From positions 1 to 64,000 of the forward strand of contig JAVYJV010000044.1 of assembly GCA_034509755.1 (NCBI GenBank): 64,000 nucleotides of DNA. The letters run 5' to 3'. How positions within the stretch are numbered: the first letter of the stretch is position 1; the number at the start of each line of letters is the position of its first letter. Position numbers and translations under genes: made by a program. The notes under the pieces were generated by a model, which searched no databases, was not told the DNA's origin, and saw only the letters and a program-made list of their open reading frames with translations. Source of the DNA: Anisodus tanguticus. Taxonomy: Eukaryota; Streptophyta; Magnoliopsida; Solanales; Solanaceae. Shown here one piece after another: positions 24,950-36,903 of this stretch.

Positions 24950-26010
24950 TCTAAAAACTTTTTTATTTAGTTTTGAATTGACTTTAAATTGAATTTAAAT
25001 TTTACTAGTTAATTATAAATGAAAGATTAAATTAATGTCAGTTTAAAAAGAAAACTTACTTTTCACTTAAAAAGCTTGATACATTTAAATATACTTAAAA
25101 ATAATTTTCTTTTTTTCAAGTTTGAATGATTCTTTCATAATTAATTATAGAAAAGGTTGAAATTAAACAATTGGTGTGGAAAAGTTTGTTAATTAAAACA
25201 AACAATAAAATTTACAATTTTTCTAAATTTTTGACATTAGAATTTATTCTAAAATTTTATTTTTCAAAATATTTTTAATAAATGTTCAAATTAATTTTAA
25301 TTACTTTCAAAATCTATAAATCACTAATTGACAATCTTATTTAAAGCGAAAAAAAAGAAGAAATTTAAAATAACTTTTCGGGTTTTTATATTTATTTTAT
25401 TTCAAACAAAAATACTTCTTTTTCATTTCTATTTTTCAATTTTTTTCTATCATGAAACTAATTATTTTTTTAGCTTATTAAAAATTTAGGTAAAATTTTT
25501 GATTTTAATCATTAAATGAAAAAATGATGATTTAGTTTAAAACCATAACCAACAACAATAATAAAAACATTTAGTTATAAACAAATCTATTCAAGCGCCC
25601 CCTACTTTATAAAAATTGATTACTTTGAAAAATACAATTTTTTTTACTCATTTGCTTTTTAGCTTCGACAAACTTCTTTTATTTTAGTTTTTTTATGTTT
25701 ATGCTTATTAAATATTTTATTAATTATTTGTCATAATTAAATATTTTACTTTAGATCTCAAGTAGAATTGTAATCAAGAAAATAGAGATTAGAGAATAAA
25801 GAAATTAGAAAAAATTACTTTATAAAATTAAGTTTATTAATCAATTAAAAATTTTGAACAAAAAAAAATTTGATACTTTTTTAATCAAAATTTTTTCACT
25901 TGTCAAAAACAATTAAAAAACTAATAATTTCAAAAATAGGTGATTAATTTGTATGAATAGATTTTTAACTTGCAGATCTTTTAGTAAATTTAATAGATAA
26001 ATTTTAAGCT
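24950..26010. other. Intergenic between WDR48 and prolyl hydroxylase
   Basis: AT-rich spacer containing the WDR48 promoter and the 3' UTR of the minus-strand prolyl hydroxylase. One short GC patch (CAAGCGCCCCCTACTTT near 25590) stands out. I see no additional gene. Confidence 0.55.
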
Positions 26011-27928
26011 CTAATTTGTATTTTGAATTTTCCTAATATATTGCTCTCTTTCTTCTGAATTAAAATACCAAAGTGTGATTGCAAAACGTATTGAAAATGC
26101 AGGCATAACTTCATGAGGATTACGACGATCAGACCAAAAAAATATTACTCTGTCAAATACAGGATCAATGTTAGCTACATAAGGAACCCCTTTTGGAAAT
26201 ATTCTTAAAGTTCCCCCATCCCTCTATATAAAAATGAAATTATTAATTCTTAAAATCAAAATTACTCATTTCATAAATACTAATTTAAAAAAAAAATAGT
26301 TTTTAACTATACTGCAATACGTGACAATATTTATCGTTTAAATAAACTGTATGTTTGCATTTAATTTTATCAAAAAAAAGTTAGTTAAAAATACTATAAA
26401 TTAAAAAAAGAATTCGCTTTATCAAAATAATTAATTTTTATGTCTAAAAACTAAATAAAACTAAATAAATTTTTGGAAAATTTTATGGAACTTTAATTTA
26501 TCTAAATAAAATTGAACTAAAAAATAAATATTTCAAATTATTTATTATTTAGTGTCTAATTATTACCTGTGAATCCCAATTTTTGTTTAAATAATAAATA
26601 CATGTTATATATCTACCATCTTGATTTGGATTGTCAATATGTTTTACATATTTAGTTCCATTTCCAGGATAACAAGCAATCATTGCTTTTGTACGATTAT
26701 TTATTGAACAACATTCAATCCTTGCTTTTGAAAATTTCATTATTATTTGATCTAAAGTACGCATTAAAAAGCCGATATTTGAACAATCAGGCTCTTTACC
26801 TTCAACCCAATAAATTTTATCTCCTCTAATATTTGTATTATGATTTATTTTATTTCCAACTAATAAACCATCTTTGAAGTAACCATGTCCATATAATTTG
26901 CAAACTTCTTCAAAAATAGTACTACAGTTTGAATCTCCCAAAAAATTATCTATAACACAAATACCGCATCGTTTCATATCAAGAATTACTTGATTGGTAA
27001 TATTATCAAGCCATTGATTAGATTGGGATTTTAATGTTTGATAATTTTGGTTTATTTTATTAACTGAATTATTAGTAGAGTTTGATTCAGATTGTAAATT
27101 ATTTGGTAAACTATTTGAATTATAATAATTGTTAGAATTCATTACGTTTATTTGATTATTTAAATTGCTATTAGTAATAATATTATTATTCTTGATAAAA
27201 TTAACTTGGTTAACTAAGCTATTTTGATTACAAAAATTTTCAGCACCAGAACTCATAAAATTATTCATACTTGAGTTCATTATACTGTCTTTAGATGTAC
27301 TTGCACTTGGTTGATATATTTTTGTAATTTGTTCACAATTTTCTATAGAATTATAATTTTTTTCAGGTTGTTTATTTATTGATTGATTGCAATAATTATT
27401 CAAATTTTGGTTTGTTAATATTGAATTATTTTCGTAAGGTTGAGTATAATTTTCTTTAATTTTGTTTTCAAAGTAATTAATGTTATCATTATTTAGGTTT
27501 AAATTTTTATTTTGTTGATTTTCAATAATCATCAAATTAGCACAATTAGAACTTATTAAATCATTATTAGAAGTGTCCATTAATTCTTCTAACTTATTTA
27601 TATGATTTTGTTCATAATCAATTTCAGTAAAACTTTGGCTTGAATTTCCACTGGCTAAAACAAATGATTGATTATTATAACAAGTTGAATGAAAATTTTC
27701 TTCAAAATTTGTTGGTTCGTAGCTGTTAAAGAAAATTTTATTATTTAAAAATTGTGTATTTTGATCAAAAGCATTATTTTGTTCAGTTGTAAATTGACCA
27801 TTTGATAGTTTTGTATTTATATTAGAATTAACTAAGCATTGATTAAATTGTTGTAATGAACTTAAATTTTCAATATCATCTTGTAAATCTGGTAAACAAC
27901 CAATTACTTGATCATTATTGTAACCCAT
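26011..27928 (-). CDS. EGLN1: HIF prolyl 4-hydroxylase (PHD/EGLN)
   Basis: This Fe(II)/2-oxoglutarate dioxygenase hydroxylates HIF-alpha in an oxygen-dependent way and so marks it for VHL-mediated degradation. Exon 1 is 27928-26567 (454 codons), the intron is 26566-26224, and exon 2 is 26223-26011, giving 524 residues. The join WDSQ|RDGGTLRIFPKG restores the family sequence exactly where exon 1 alone would run into an intron stop. The iron triad is H430, D432 (HIDNPNQDG) and H491 (RRNPHEV). R500 in FSIRFAITLWYF is the 2-oxoglutarate anchor. The catalytic domain starts near residue 305. The first 300 residues are Asn/Gln/Ser-rich low complexity. No N-terminal MYND zinc finger of the kind seen in human PHD2 is present. 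Candidate HIF sites lie upstream and in the intron. Confidence 0.95.
26319..26323 (+). promoter_or_regulatory. Candidate HIF-response core in PHD intron
   Basis: The sequence ATACGTGAC contains the HIF core ACGTG, preceded by T as in many functional sites. It lies inside the single intron of the prolyl hydroxylase. Alone this would be a chance-level match; its value comes from the cluster upstream of the same gene. Confidence 0.3.
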
Positions 27929-29553
27929 TTTGAAGATGATTAAAAATTTTTTAATTTAAATTAAAAACTTGTTTATACTTAAAAACAGAAAAAAAAAAGT
28001 TTTGTAGATGAAAAACAAAAAGAATAAACTCACAACAATTTAAAAAAAAATGTCAAAAATACATTTATAAAGAAAAGATATTTAATGTTTTAAAACCTAA
28101 ATTAAACTAAGTTATTTCACTATTTTTAAAGAAAATAAGCAAAACAAACATTGACAAGCATTAAGAATGAAATTACTAACACAAATAAGCTAAAAAGAAA
28201 AGTTTACATTGAGGAGTTTACACAAATTTACTTTTACGCATCAAGTTATGTGGACATTGTAGAATTTTTTTGATTAATTTCTATTGTTTTAATGATGATT
28301 ATTGTAGAAAACAAAAAATTTATTTAAAGTTTTTCAAATAATATTCTAATTTAATTGAATTTAGAGTTAAAAAATAATTTTTTTATTCATAATTACCTTT
28401 TTTTATTTTGAAACACATTAAACTTAAAACCTTAGTTGAATTAAATTTTTCTTTTTATAGAAATTTTAAAATAGGTAAGCTTTATCTTGCTCTTCAAGAG
28501 TAAAGCTAGACTAACTTTAAAATTCACAAAAAAATCTAATTAAGTTTTCACATTTAAAACAGAAGAAAAAAGTTATTTTAAGTCAAAGACAAATTTTAGA
28601 TAAAAGTCAAATTTTAGGATACGTGATTAGGCTAAAAACGTGGCGTTTCTTTTTTTTTATATTATCACACGTATTTTATTTGAAATAAAAACTTTGATTT
28701 AATTTTGAATTTTATTTAACAATTAAAAAATTAAAATCTTTTTTTTGAAGAAAATAAATTTATATTAAAATAAATTTATTTTCAACTTAAGTTTATATAC
28801 ATTGTAAAATTAATTTAAAAAATTAATGTCCTATCAATTTAATTTATTTTTTTATTAAAAATAAATTAGCTTATAAACTAAATTTTCTAGTTATAATACT
28901 TTACTGATAGTAGATAGAAGAAAATTTTTTTTTTTTTTTTAAATTAATCAGCTGTTTATGTTTTGATTTTCTTGGTTTTATTATTTTTTTAGTTTTTATA
29001 AGCTGATAGAAAAAGAAAGCTGAAAATTAAGCTCATAAACTATGAGCGTAACTTATAGTTTTATGTTTTATTATTAATAAGTCAATTTTTTTTTAAAACT
29101 AACTTATATTTGAGCAAACTTAATTTCAAACATAATAGTTTATTTATAATTGATCAAAATACCTAAGATTTTTTTTTTAATAAAAATTTTTTATTTTTAG
29201 TATTACTAGATTACTAGTAGATTTATTATGAAAATTTACTAAGGCTTATAGTATTTTTTTTTCAAATTCAAAATATGATTCTTGTTTTAGACATTAATTA
29301 AGTTTTTTAGTATTTTCTTAAAAGATTTTAATCGGTATAAACCAAAATTAACAATTTTTTCAATTTCTTATCTAAAATCAATTTTTTTTTAAATTTAGCG
29401 CTTTTTTCAAATTTCAGCTTGTATAAAAAAAATAACAAAATTGCATGTCTAAATCTATTGACAAAACTTAAACGTTTTTTGAATATTAAAAGAATTATTT
29501 GAAAGCTTGGAATATAAATTTAAATAAAATTTAAGTACTGATATAAATTTATT
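27929..29553. other. Divergent intergenic region PHD/RAE1
   Basis: This 1.6 kb spacer contains the promoters of the minus-strand prolyl hydroxylase and of plus-strand RAE1. Most of it is AT-rich. More mixed patches lie near 28200-28265, 28470-28520 and 28615-28680; the last one holds three ACGTG motifs and is listed separately. I see no gene. Confidence 0.55.
28621..28672. promoter_or_regulatory. Cluster of three HIF-response core motifs
   Basis: ACGTG occurs at 28621-28625 and 28638-28642 on the plus strand and at 28672-28668 on the minus strand, all within 52 bp. The first and third are the preferred TACGTG form. The cluster lies about 0.69-0.74 kb upstream of the PHD start codon and about 0.9 kb upstream of RAE1. 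HIF binds RCGTG, and PHD genes are known HIF targets in several animals. The function here is inferred from motif density and position only. Confidence 0.45.
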
Positions 29554-30656
29554 ATGTGGGGTTATAATAAAAATGAGTATGCTCTACCTCAGCCCCCTGA
29601 GGACACTGTAACTGGTCTTAGTTTTAGTCCAATTACAGTTCAACAAAATTATCTTGTCTCGAGTAGCTGGGATAATAAAGTTAGCTGCTGGGAAATTCAA
29701 TTAATGGGTAACAATTTCCAAAGTATACCAAAAGCTCAAATAACACATCCAGAACCTGTATTAGATGTAGCTTGGAGTGATGTAAGTGAATAATTTATTG
29801 TTTTCTTATCTTAAAAGTTAATTTTTTTTTTAACTAGGATGGAACAAAAGTTTTTTCTGCTTCTTGTGATAAAACAGTTAAAATGTGGGATTTAAATAGT
29901 AATCAAACAATTCAAGTTGCTCAACATGATGCACCTGTCAAAACTGTACATTGGATAAAAGCACCAAATTATTCTTGTATTATGACAGGTAGTTGGGATA
30001 AAACACTTAAGTTTTGGGACACTAGACAAGCACAACCATTATTGACTGTAAATTTATCTGAACGTGTTTACTGTGCTGATATGGTTTATCCTATGGCAGC
30101 AATTGGTTTAGCCAACAAACAAGTTTTAATTTATCAGCTTGAAAATCAACCAACAGAATATAAACGAGTTGATTCAAATCTTAAATTCCAATCAAGATGT
30201 ATTTCCATATTTTGTGATAAAAAAAATACTCCTTGTGGGTTTGGTTTAGGTAGTGTAGAAGGTCGTGTGTCTATTCAATATGTAAATGGTATTCCTAACC
30301 CAAAAGATAATTTTACTTTTAAGTGTCATAGATCTGCTGGTGTTATAAATGGTTATCAAGATATATATGCTGTGAATGATATCGCATTCCATCCTATTCA
30401 TGGTACATTAGCAACTATTGGATCAGATTGTAAATATGGTTTTTGGGACAAAGATGCTCGTACAAAATTAAAGACTTCTGATCAATTAGAAGGACCAGTA
30501 ACAAAATGTGCTATTAATGCTAGAGGAGAAATATTTGCATATGCTATTGGTTATGATTGGTCTAAAGGACATGAATTTGCATCACAAAATAAAAAAGTAG
30601 GAATATATTTATACCCTTGTTTTGAAGATTTAAAACCTAAGAATATGAAAAAATAA
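29554..30656 (+). CDS. RAE1: RAE1 mRNA export factor
   Basis: RAE1 (Gle2) is a WD-repeat protein that binds the GLEBS motif of NUP98. It acts in mRNA export at the nuclear pore and in spindle assembly. Exon 1 is 29554-29781, the intron is 56 bp, and exon 2 is 29838-30656, giving 348 residues. The join AWSD|DGTKVFSASCDKT is exactly the family sequence. A seven-bladed propeller is evident, with highly conserved stretches KMWDLNSNQ, APNYSCIMTGSWDKTLKFWDT, NFTFKCHRS and FWDKDARTKLKTS. The first ATG of the clear homology is used. The N-terminal Gly/Thr-rich extension of human RAE1 (368 residues) is shorter here. Confidence 0.96.
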
Positions 30657-30927
30657 TATTGACTCAGAGTTAAAAACTGAATTATTTTTATTACAATTAA
30701 TTTTTTAATTAGACATTATAGTTAAGTAAATAAAATATAATACTGTCATTCTTAACAATGTAATGAACATTTTTTTTATTTTTTCAAATGAGTTTAAGGC
30801 AATTTAAAATGGTTTTTGATCTCAAAGTTTATTACAATAAAAATTCATTTTAATGTTTATTGAATATAAATAAATTTATAAATGAGTCTAATACTATTGA
30901 TATGAAAAATTTTTTTGTAAACAATGA

Positions 30928-31520
30928 TTAGATAACAGAAAAAACAGTTTTTTTAACAGCGTCTCTTGCAAATGGTATATAAGAAATAGCGTACCAAGAC
31001 ATCGATAAAAATTCAAGCCCACAAAAAATGAAACATAATAGCATTTTTTTTTTAAAAGCTGCTGTTAAAGTAAGACCCATAAAAACAATCATTGCAATTG
31101 TTGCTAAATATCTAGTTTCATTAAACATTTTTTTTATTTGTTTCATTGGACCCATTAAAAATAATGTACTAGATATTGATAAAATATTACCTGAAAAATA
31201 AATTTTTTTTAGATATTTTACTTTAAGATAAATCAATTCTTACCAATTGTATAAAATAAGGCAAATCTAGCTGCTCCATTAGGTAAGAAAATAGTTCCTA
31301 TTCCAACAAAAGAAAGAAAAATTCCTAAAACAAAACAAATAGCGAATCCTTTTATCCTTGTTGACCATGATAATGATGAATCATCAATAACCTAAAATTA
31401 AGAGTTAATACTAATTTTAACTTAATTTGTTTCAAAAAATATATTTACTTGAAAACCAAAATTAGATTCTTCACTAGGGCTACTATTATTCCCAACAAGC
31501 ACTTGTTTTAATTTGTCCAT
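30928..31520 (-). CDS. SFT2D2: SFT2 domain-containing membrane protein
   Basis: SFT2 proteins are four-helix membrane proteins of the Golgi/endosomal system, related to yeast Sft2 and implicated in vesicle fusion at the Golgi. Exons are 31520-31449, 31391-31244 and 31190-30928, with introns of 57 and 53 bp, giving 160 residues like the human proteins. Exon 1 starts MDKLKQVL. Exon 2 carries SSLSWSTRIKGFAICF and the first two membrane segments. Exon 3 carries FLMGPMKQIKKMF between helices, then the third and fourth segments, and ends YIPFARDAVKK. By eye it resembles SFT2D2 slightly more than SFT2D1; the paralogue name is uncertain. Confidence 0.93.
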
Positions 31521-32238
31521 TTTAATAATTTAAATTAAGTTAAAAACTTTTTGAAATTTCAAAAGTTATAAATATTCTAAGCAATATTTTAGGAGGCAAA
31601 TAATAACAACAGGTATAAATACTCAAGCCGCTGATTTTTTAAAGCCGAAACTATAAACAAAAGATATTCAAAATGTTTAATTTCTGGATCTTTTTTTTTT
31701 TAGCTAGATAAAATTTATGTTTTAATTTATTTAAAGAAAAATTAAAATAAATAATGCTTAAACTTTTTTTTTTAATTAAAATTCAAAAGAAATTCGAATC
31801 ATAATATTTATAAAGCAAGATTATGTTAAATGCATTCAATGTTTAATTTTTATTTTGAAAATTGAAAAAATAAGTATAAACATAAAAAATAATTAATAAA
31901 TCAAATCTTTATCAAAAAAGGATTATAATTTTCAATTTGAAAAGAAAATTATTTTTTTGCCAATTATATAAAAAAAACTTACGCTTCGGGTTCACAATAG
32001 AAAAATTTTATATATAATTGCGCGAATTTTAGTTCTATTTTTATAGAAAGCTAAAAGAAAATTTTGAATTTTTCGAAAAAAAAATTTCTTTTCTATTTGG
32101 TATCAAATTTTTTTTCTTTTTTGAAAAAATTATTTGATAAACTTATTTATTTTAAGTTATGGAAACTTAGTGTCAAAAAATCAACTAGAAAATTTAATTT
32201 AAAATTATTTATTTAAAATTATAAAAAAATTTTTTAAA
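31521..32238. other. Divergent intergenic region SFT2D/G gamma
   Basis: This 0.7 kb spacer holds two promoters. A more mixed patch near 31980-32035 (CGCTTCGGGTTCACAATAG, then TATATATAATTGCGCG) contains a TATA-like run about 0.2 kb before the G gamma start codon. No other gene is visible. Confidence 0.45.
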
Positions 32239-32487
32239 ATGGATGAAGAAACGTTAAGGAAACAAATTGAAAATCTTAGATATCAAGTTAATATCCAAAG
32301 ATCATTTTTATCAGAATCAATTTCAGAGTAAGTTTAGATTTTATATTTTTATTTTTTAATTAATTTTTTAATTCAATTTAGTATGAAGCAATATGTAAAA
32401 GAAAACGAACCAAATGATCCATTAATTAATACACCAGATAAAAAAGATAACCCATGGATAGAAAAAGGAAAATGTATTTTGATGTGA
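32239..32487 (+). CDS. GNG13: G-protein gamma subunit, GNG13/Ggamma30A type
   Basis: This small prenylated protein dimerises with G beta and anchors the heterotrimer at the membrane. Exon 1 is 32239-32327, a 54-bp intron follows, and exon 2 is 32382-32487, giving 64 residues. The phase-2 join gives SISDMKQYV. The GGL domain is complete: LRKQIENLRYQVNIQR coiled-coil helix, NDPLINTPDKK, then the NPW motif (other gamma classes have NPF) and the CAAX box CILM. DPLIN...DKK.NPW.EKGKC is characteristic of Drosophila Ggamma30A and human GNG13. A final Met in CAAX predicts farnesylation rather than geranylgeranylation (inference). Each exon is far below usual ORF cut-offs, so the gene is easy to miss. 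Confidence 0.93.
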
Positions 32488-35400
32488 AAATTAATGGGTT
32501 AAATTAATCAATTTCTCTTTTTTTAATGAAATTTATTTTTAAATTTTTTTCTTAATTTAAGCTTAAAAAAAGATAAATTCAACAACTGCCAAAATGTTCA
32601 AACGTTCTTAAATTATATATTCAATTGAAAATTTTATTAATTTAATTATATCATAAAAACATAAACCAATAATACTTTTTCAAGTTATCAGATATTTCAA
32701 AGAAATTATATTTAATTATCATAAAATTTATGATGACTCACTTTCAATTTCTTAATAACCTTTTTAAATAATTTTTTTATGAACAGAAAAATTTTTAATT
32801 TATTAAAACTCAACATTTCTTTAACAAATTTATTTTTCAATGACATAAAGATTGTTGAACTTTTAAATTTTTAACTATTTAATTTAAATTTAATAAAAAA
32901 TCTTTTGTTTGTAAAATTGAAGGAAAATTTGATGAAAAATATTAATCTTAAGTTTAGAGCTTGTTCAAAAACAATTTCATGATTTGTAAAAGAAAAAAGG
33001 AAAGTAAAAGTTATTTTTTAGGTTAAAAAATCATTGTTTTAACTCGTACTATTAAAGACTTTTTGGCATAAATTTAATGAAATTATTATGATAAATATTT
33101 TAATTAGCTCGATATAAGACATTGGGTGCCAATTAAAAAAAAAATATTCTCTAATCACGTAACGTTTTCTAATTTGTTTTAGAAGAAAAATTGTTGATTT
33201 GAACTAATTTTTTAAAGTTAAAACAAAAAGTATTTGTTTTAGAAAAGAAAAATTTTTTTAAGTTTTCACATAATAATTCTTGGTAAATGTCATTTTATTA
33301 TGATTATTGATTATTAAATAAATAATTGATAAACCAGATTTACAAGGTAAAATTTTTTATTTCTGAAACCTGATTTTTAGTCAACAGGAATTATTGAAAT
33401 TTTATATTTTTCAAAAAGTAAATTTAAATCTGAAATTAATTTTAATTTGAAAATTTATTTTTAAAAACTTTTGTAAAGTTTTAAAAAAGGAAAACCGTTT
33501 TAATAAACTTATAATCAAGCTTAATTGTAATAAAATATTTTTTAATTATTTAAAAAATAAAGAAAAATTTTTAAATTTTGTTTCATTAAATTTCACTGGT
33601 TTCAATTATAAATAAGTTTTTATAAAAAACAGTTTTTTATTAAAAAAAGTTGTTACAAAGATCTTGTTTACAAAAATTTTAGTGAAATTTTTACCTGAAA
33701 TAAATAAACTAGAAAATGAAAACAAAAAAAAAAAATGAAAACAAATTTTAGTGCTATTTTAAAATTGAAAAGAACTTAAGTATTATTTTTGGTTAAAACT
33801 GGTATTTTAAATCAGGTTTCTATTAGAAGATTATTTGGCCTTCTAATAAATTTATCTATTTTAAAGCTAAAAAAAAATACTTAACTGTCTTTAAATATAT
33901 GAAGAAAATTCTAAAGCTATTTAATACTCATTTATTATTAACCTTGTACAGGTAAAGTCTAAGAAAAATTTTCCATAAACATTTTAATAATACCAAATTA
34001 TTATACTAAGTAAAAATTCAATAATAAAGCCTGATAAAAACATTTCCCTATTTAAATAAATATGATAGAAAACTTTGTTCAATTAGTTTTTTCAGGAAAC
34101 TTTTGTTCAAATTTTTTGTTAATTTCAATCAATTTATAGAGTTTCAAATTTTGTTTTTAAGAAAAAAAGTAATTCCTTAAACTATCTTTAAAAAAAAATA
34201 GTTGAAATAAAAAAAAATAAATGAGTTTATTGTCATACGATAAATCACTTGATAAAATTACTAAGAGAAATGATTAAACTAAAAAAAATAGTTTTTTAAA
34301 AAAACTAAATTTAAATTAGTTTGAATAAAAACAGATTCTTCAAAAAAAAAAATTTCTTTTAAAAACAAAGCTTTTGTTTAAAAGTTTTTATATTTTTATA
34401 GCTCTTACTAAATTTTTTTTTCTAAATTATAAGTTTATTAATTTAAAAAATTTATGTTTTTCTAATTTAAAAGTTAACGTTTCTCTAATTTCAAAATGTT
34501 ATCCTAAATCTAATGTTTATATTTAAGTTTGAAATTTACGTAAAAATTTTCAAAGATCTAATTTAACTCTTTATCGTCAGACTTTTTAAAAAAAAATTTT
34601 TATTTATATCTTGTTTAGTTACAAAGTTTTTAAAATTATTTTGAAATTAAATTTCTAATGATTAGGTTTTGGAAAATTTAAAAAAGTTTATTTTTAGTTT
34701 CAAAAATTTTATGTTAACTGATTCTTAAAATTGCATAATTGAATTTTCATCTCTCTGGGATAATTTTTAACAAAAGGATAAATTTTATTTTTTCTTAAAA
34801 TGATAGTTGAAGATTCCAATTTGTGATTCAAAATCTATTTTATAAAACAAAAGTTAAAAATCATTTGATTTTATGCTTAATGTTATAAATTGTTTTTAAT
34901 ATTTCTTTTTTTAATTAATTTTCACATGTTTTTATATGAATGTTTTTAAAGCATCTTACATTTCTTTTCAAAAATGATTCTTAATTTAATTAATCAATGA
35001 TTCTCAATTTAATTGAATTAAAATTGATTTGAATAAAAATTGTAAATTTTAGTTGTCAAAAAAAAACCTTTTTGTTTTAAATATCGATAATTTTTTTTTT
35101 TTTGAATGATAGTGCAATTTATAAGAAAATTTATTTTCAACACTTTTATAAAACTTTATACTCAAAGTCGATCGGGTCTACGTGATCTTGCAAGCATGGT
35201 TCAAAAATAAGTTTGAAGGAAATTAGAATGTGTAGCTTGTTTTTTTTTTTTACTAACGCATTAAAACATAACAAAAATAAAAACAAACTTAAAGCATGCG
35301 CATTTCTTCCATTTAAATTGTATCTTTGACTTTTATATGTTTGACTATTTTTCTATTTTATAAATAAAATATAAAAGAAAATTTTGTTGTAGAAGCTTTT

Positions 35401-36464
35401 AAAAAACGAGTGTGTTCACATTTAAAATTTCAATTTTAAAATTTTGTTTACTTGTTTATTTAAACTTTTTATTTGATTGAAAATTTACTTCATAAATTTT
35501 TTGTTTATTTGTTTTATAAATCAATCTTAATTTGTTTTATATAAAAACTTGAAATATAAAAAAATTTAATTTAAATGTGATTTTCATCTTTTAAATCTAA
35601 AATTAAAAACAAAATTCTATATGAAGATTATTTATTTAAAAATTTTATTATTTTTTATTTTTCAATCAAGCTTGTATCAATTCAAACCTTTCAAGTTATA
35701 ACTTAATCTTCGATTTTTTTATTCAAAATTCGTTTATATATTTATAAAAAATAGATAAAAATTTGGTCATAAACTAATTTTATGAACTATATAAAATTGA
35801 TTATTGAATTTAAATGAAAAAAAACGTTGATTTGAATGTTTTAATTGTAAAGATAAAAACGCCTTTTAAATAATTTTTTAAATATATTTGATTCAAATTA
35901 ATTGGTATACATCTTTTTTTTTTTTAAAAAAAAATTATCAAGGAGTTATTTGTTTTTAACAATTATATAGCTTAAAACTGTTAAAAGGAAACCAACTTAA
36001 TCTTTACATAAAAAGTTTTTTTTACAAAAAATAAAATTTGACTCCACCATTGAAATTAGACAAAATAAAAAGCTTGTTAAACTCAATTACCTCAATTATT
36101 AAGCATCAGAAAAGCACTTTTCAACTTAAAAATTTTTTTTATTTTTTTTTGAAATTTTTGTTTCAAAATTAAGTTTATTTTATATTTTCGTTTAATCTAT
36201 TTTATCAACGTTTATCAACGATACTTATAAGTTTAATTTTACTTTTATTTAACAACTTCAATTAAATAGATTAAAAAAAATATAAAAGAAAAAAGTTAAT
36301 TTTTAGTGAATTTTTTTTCAAAAGAAAATTTCAAGATTCAAGCCATTTGGTGATATTAATATAAAAAACACAATTTTTGTTAAATTAAAAAGTTTTAATT
36401 TAAAACACAATAAAAATTAATTTTATTTGCATTTGAAACTAAAAAAAAAAAAAACTAATTCAAA
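32488..36464. other. AT-rich intergenic region
   Basis: About 4 kb without recognisable genes. One composition island at about 35160-35320 includes TCGATCGGGTCTACGTGATC and, at 35294-35302, GCATGCGCA, which matches most of the NRF1 palindrome. It lies 1.2 kb upstream of the next gene. Single ACGTG matches at 33156 and 35180 fit chance. Confidence 0.5.
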
Positions 36465-36903
36465 ATGGATGAAGATTCTGATTTTAATATTGGTAAAGAT
36501 ACTAAACTTAGTTCAAGTTATCCTGCACAAAGTTTTTTAATAGGATCACCTTCAGATCGTTTTAATTTATCTAAATTGTACGATGAATCTAAAAAATTGT
36601 TTGGTAATATATATAAAAATACTAAACCTGTCAATGAAGGTTCTTTTGAAGATTTAAATATAATTATTCAAAGAAGAAATAGAACACAATCAGTGAGCTC
36701 AGATATTTCAGTAGATGAAAGTTTACCAATAGAGAGAAGATCATCTTTTTCTGAACGTATGCTTGCTCTACAGGTATATAAATTAGTTTTATAAAAAATA
36801 TAAAAGTTTTTTCTAATTTTTTAATTTATTTTTTCAGGCTCAACAAAAAACAGCTAATAAATTTGCTAATTATCGTACTGCTGTAACTAGTTATTATGAT
36901 TGA
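36465..36903 (+). CDS. Unrecognised 124-residue protein, two exons
   Basis: I do not recognise this family. Exon 1 (36465-36773) ends in a clean CAG|GTATAT donor. A 64-bp intron ending TTTTTCAG follows, and exon 2 (36838-36903) adds 21 residues to a TGA. The ATG context after AATTCAAA is plausible and no upstream in-frame exon is evident. The protein is acidic at the start (MDEDSDFNIG). A middle segment RFNLSKLYDESKKLFGNIY looks helical. A basic Ser-rich stretch (RRNRTQSVSSD, then ERRSSF) looks like a kinase-target or disordered region. A final helix SERMLALQAQQKTANKF runs across the exon junction and the protein ends TAVTSYYD. There is no signal peptide, membrane segment or cysteine cluster. 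Codon use and intron style match its neighbours, so I judge it a real intracellular protein. Confidence 0.75.
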
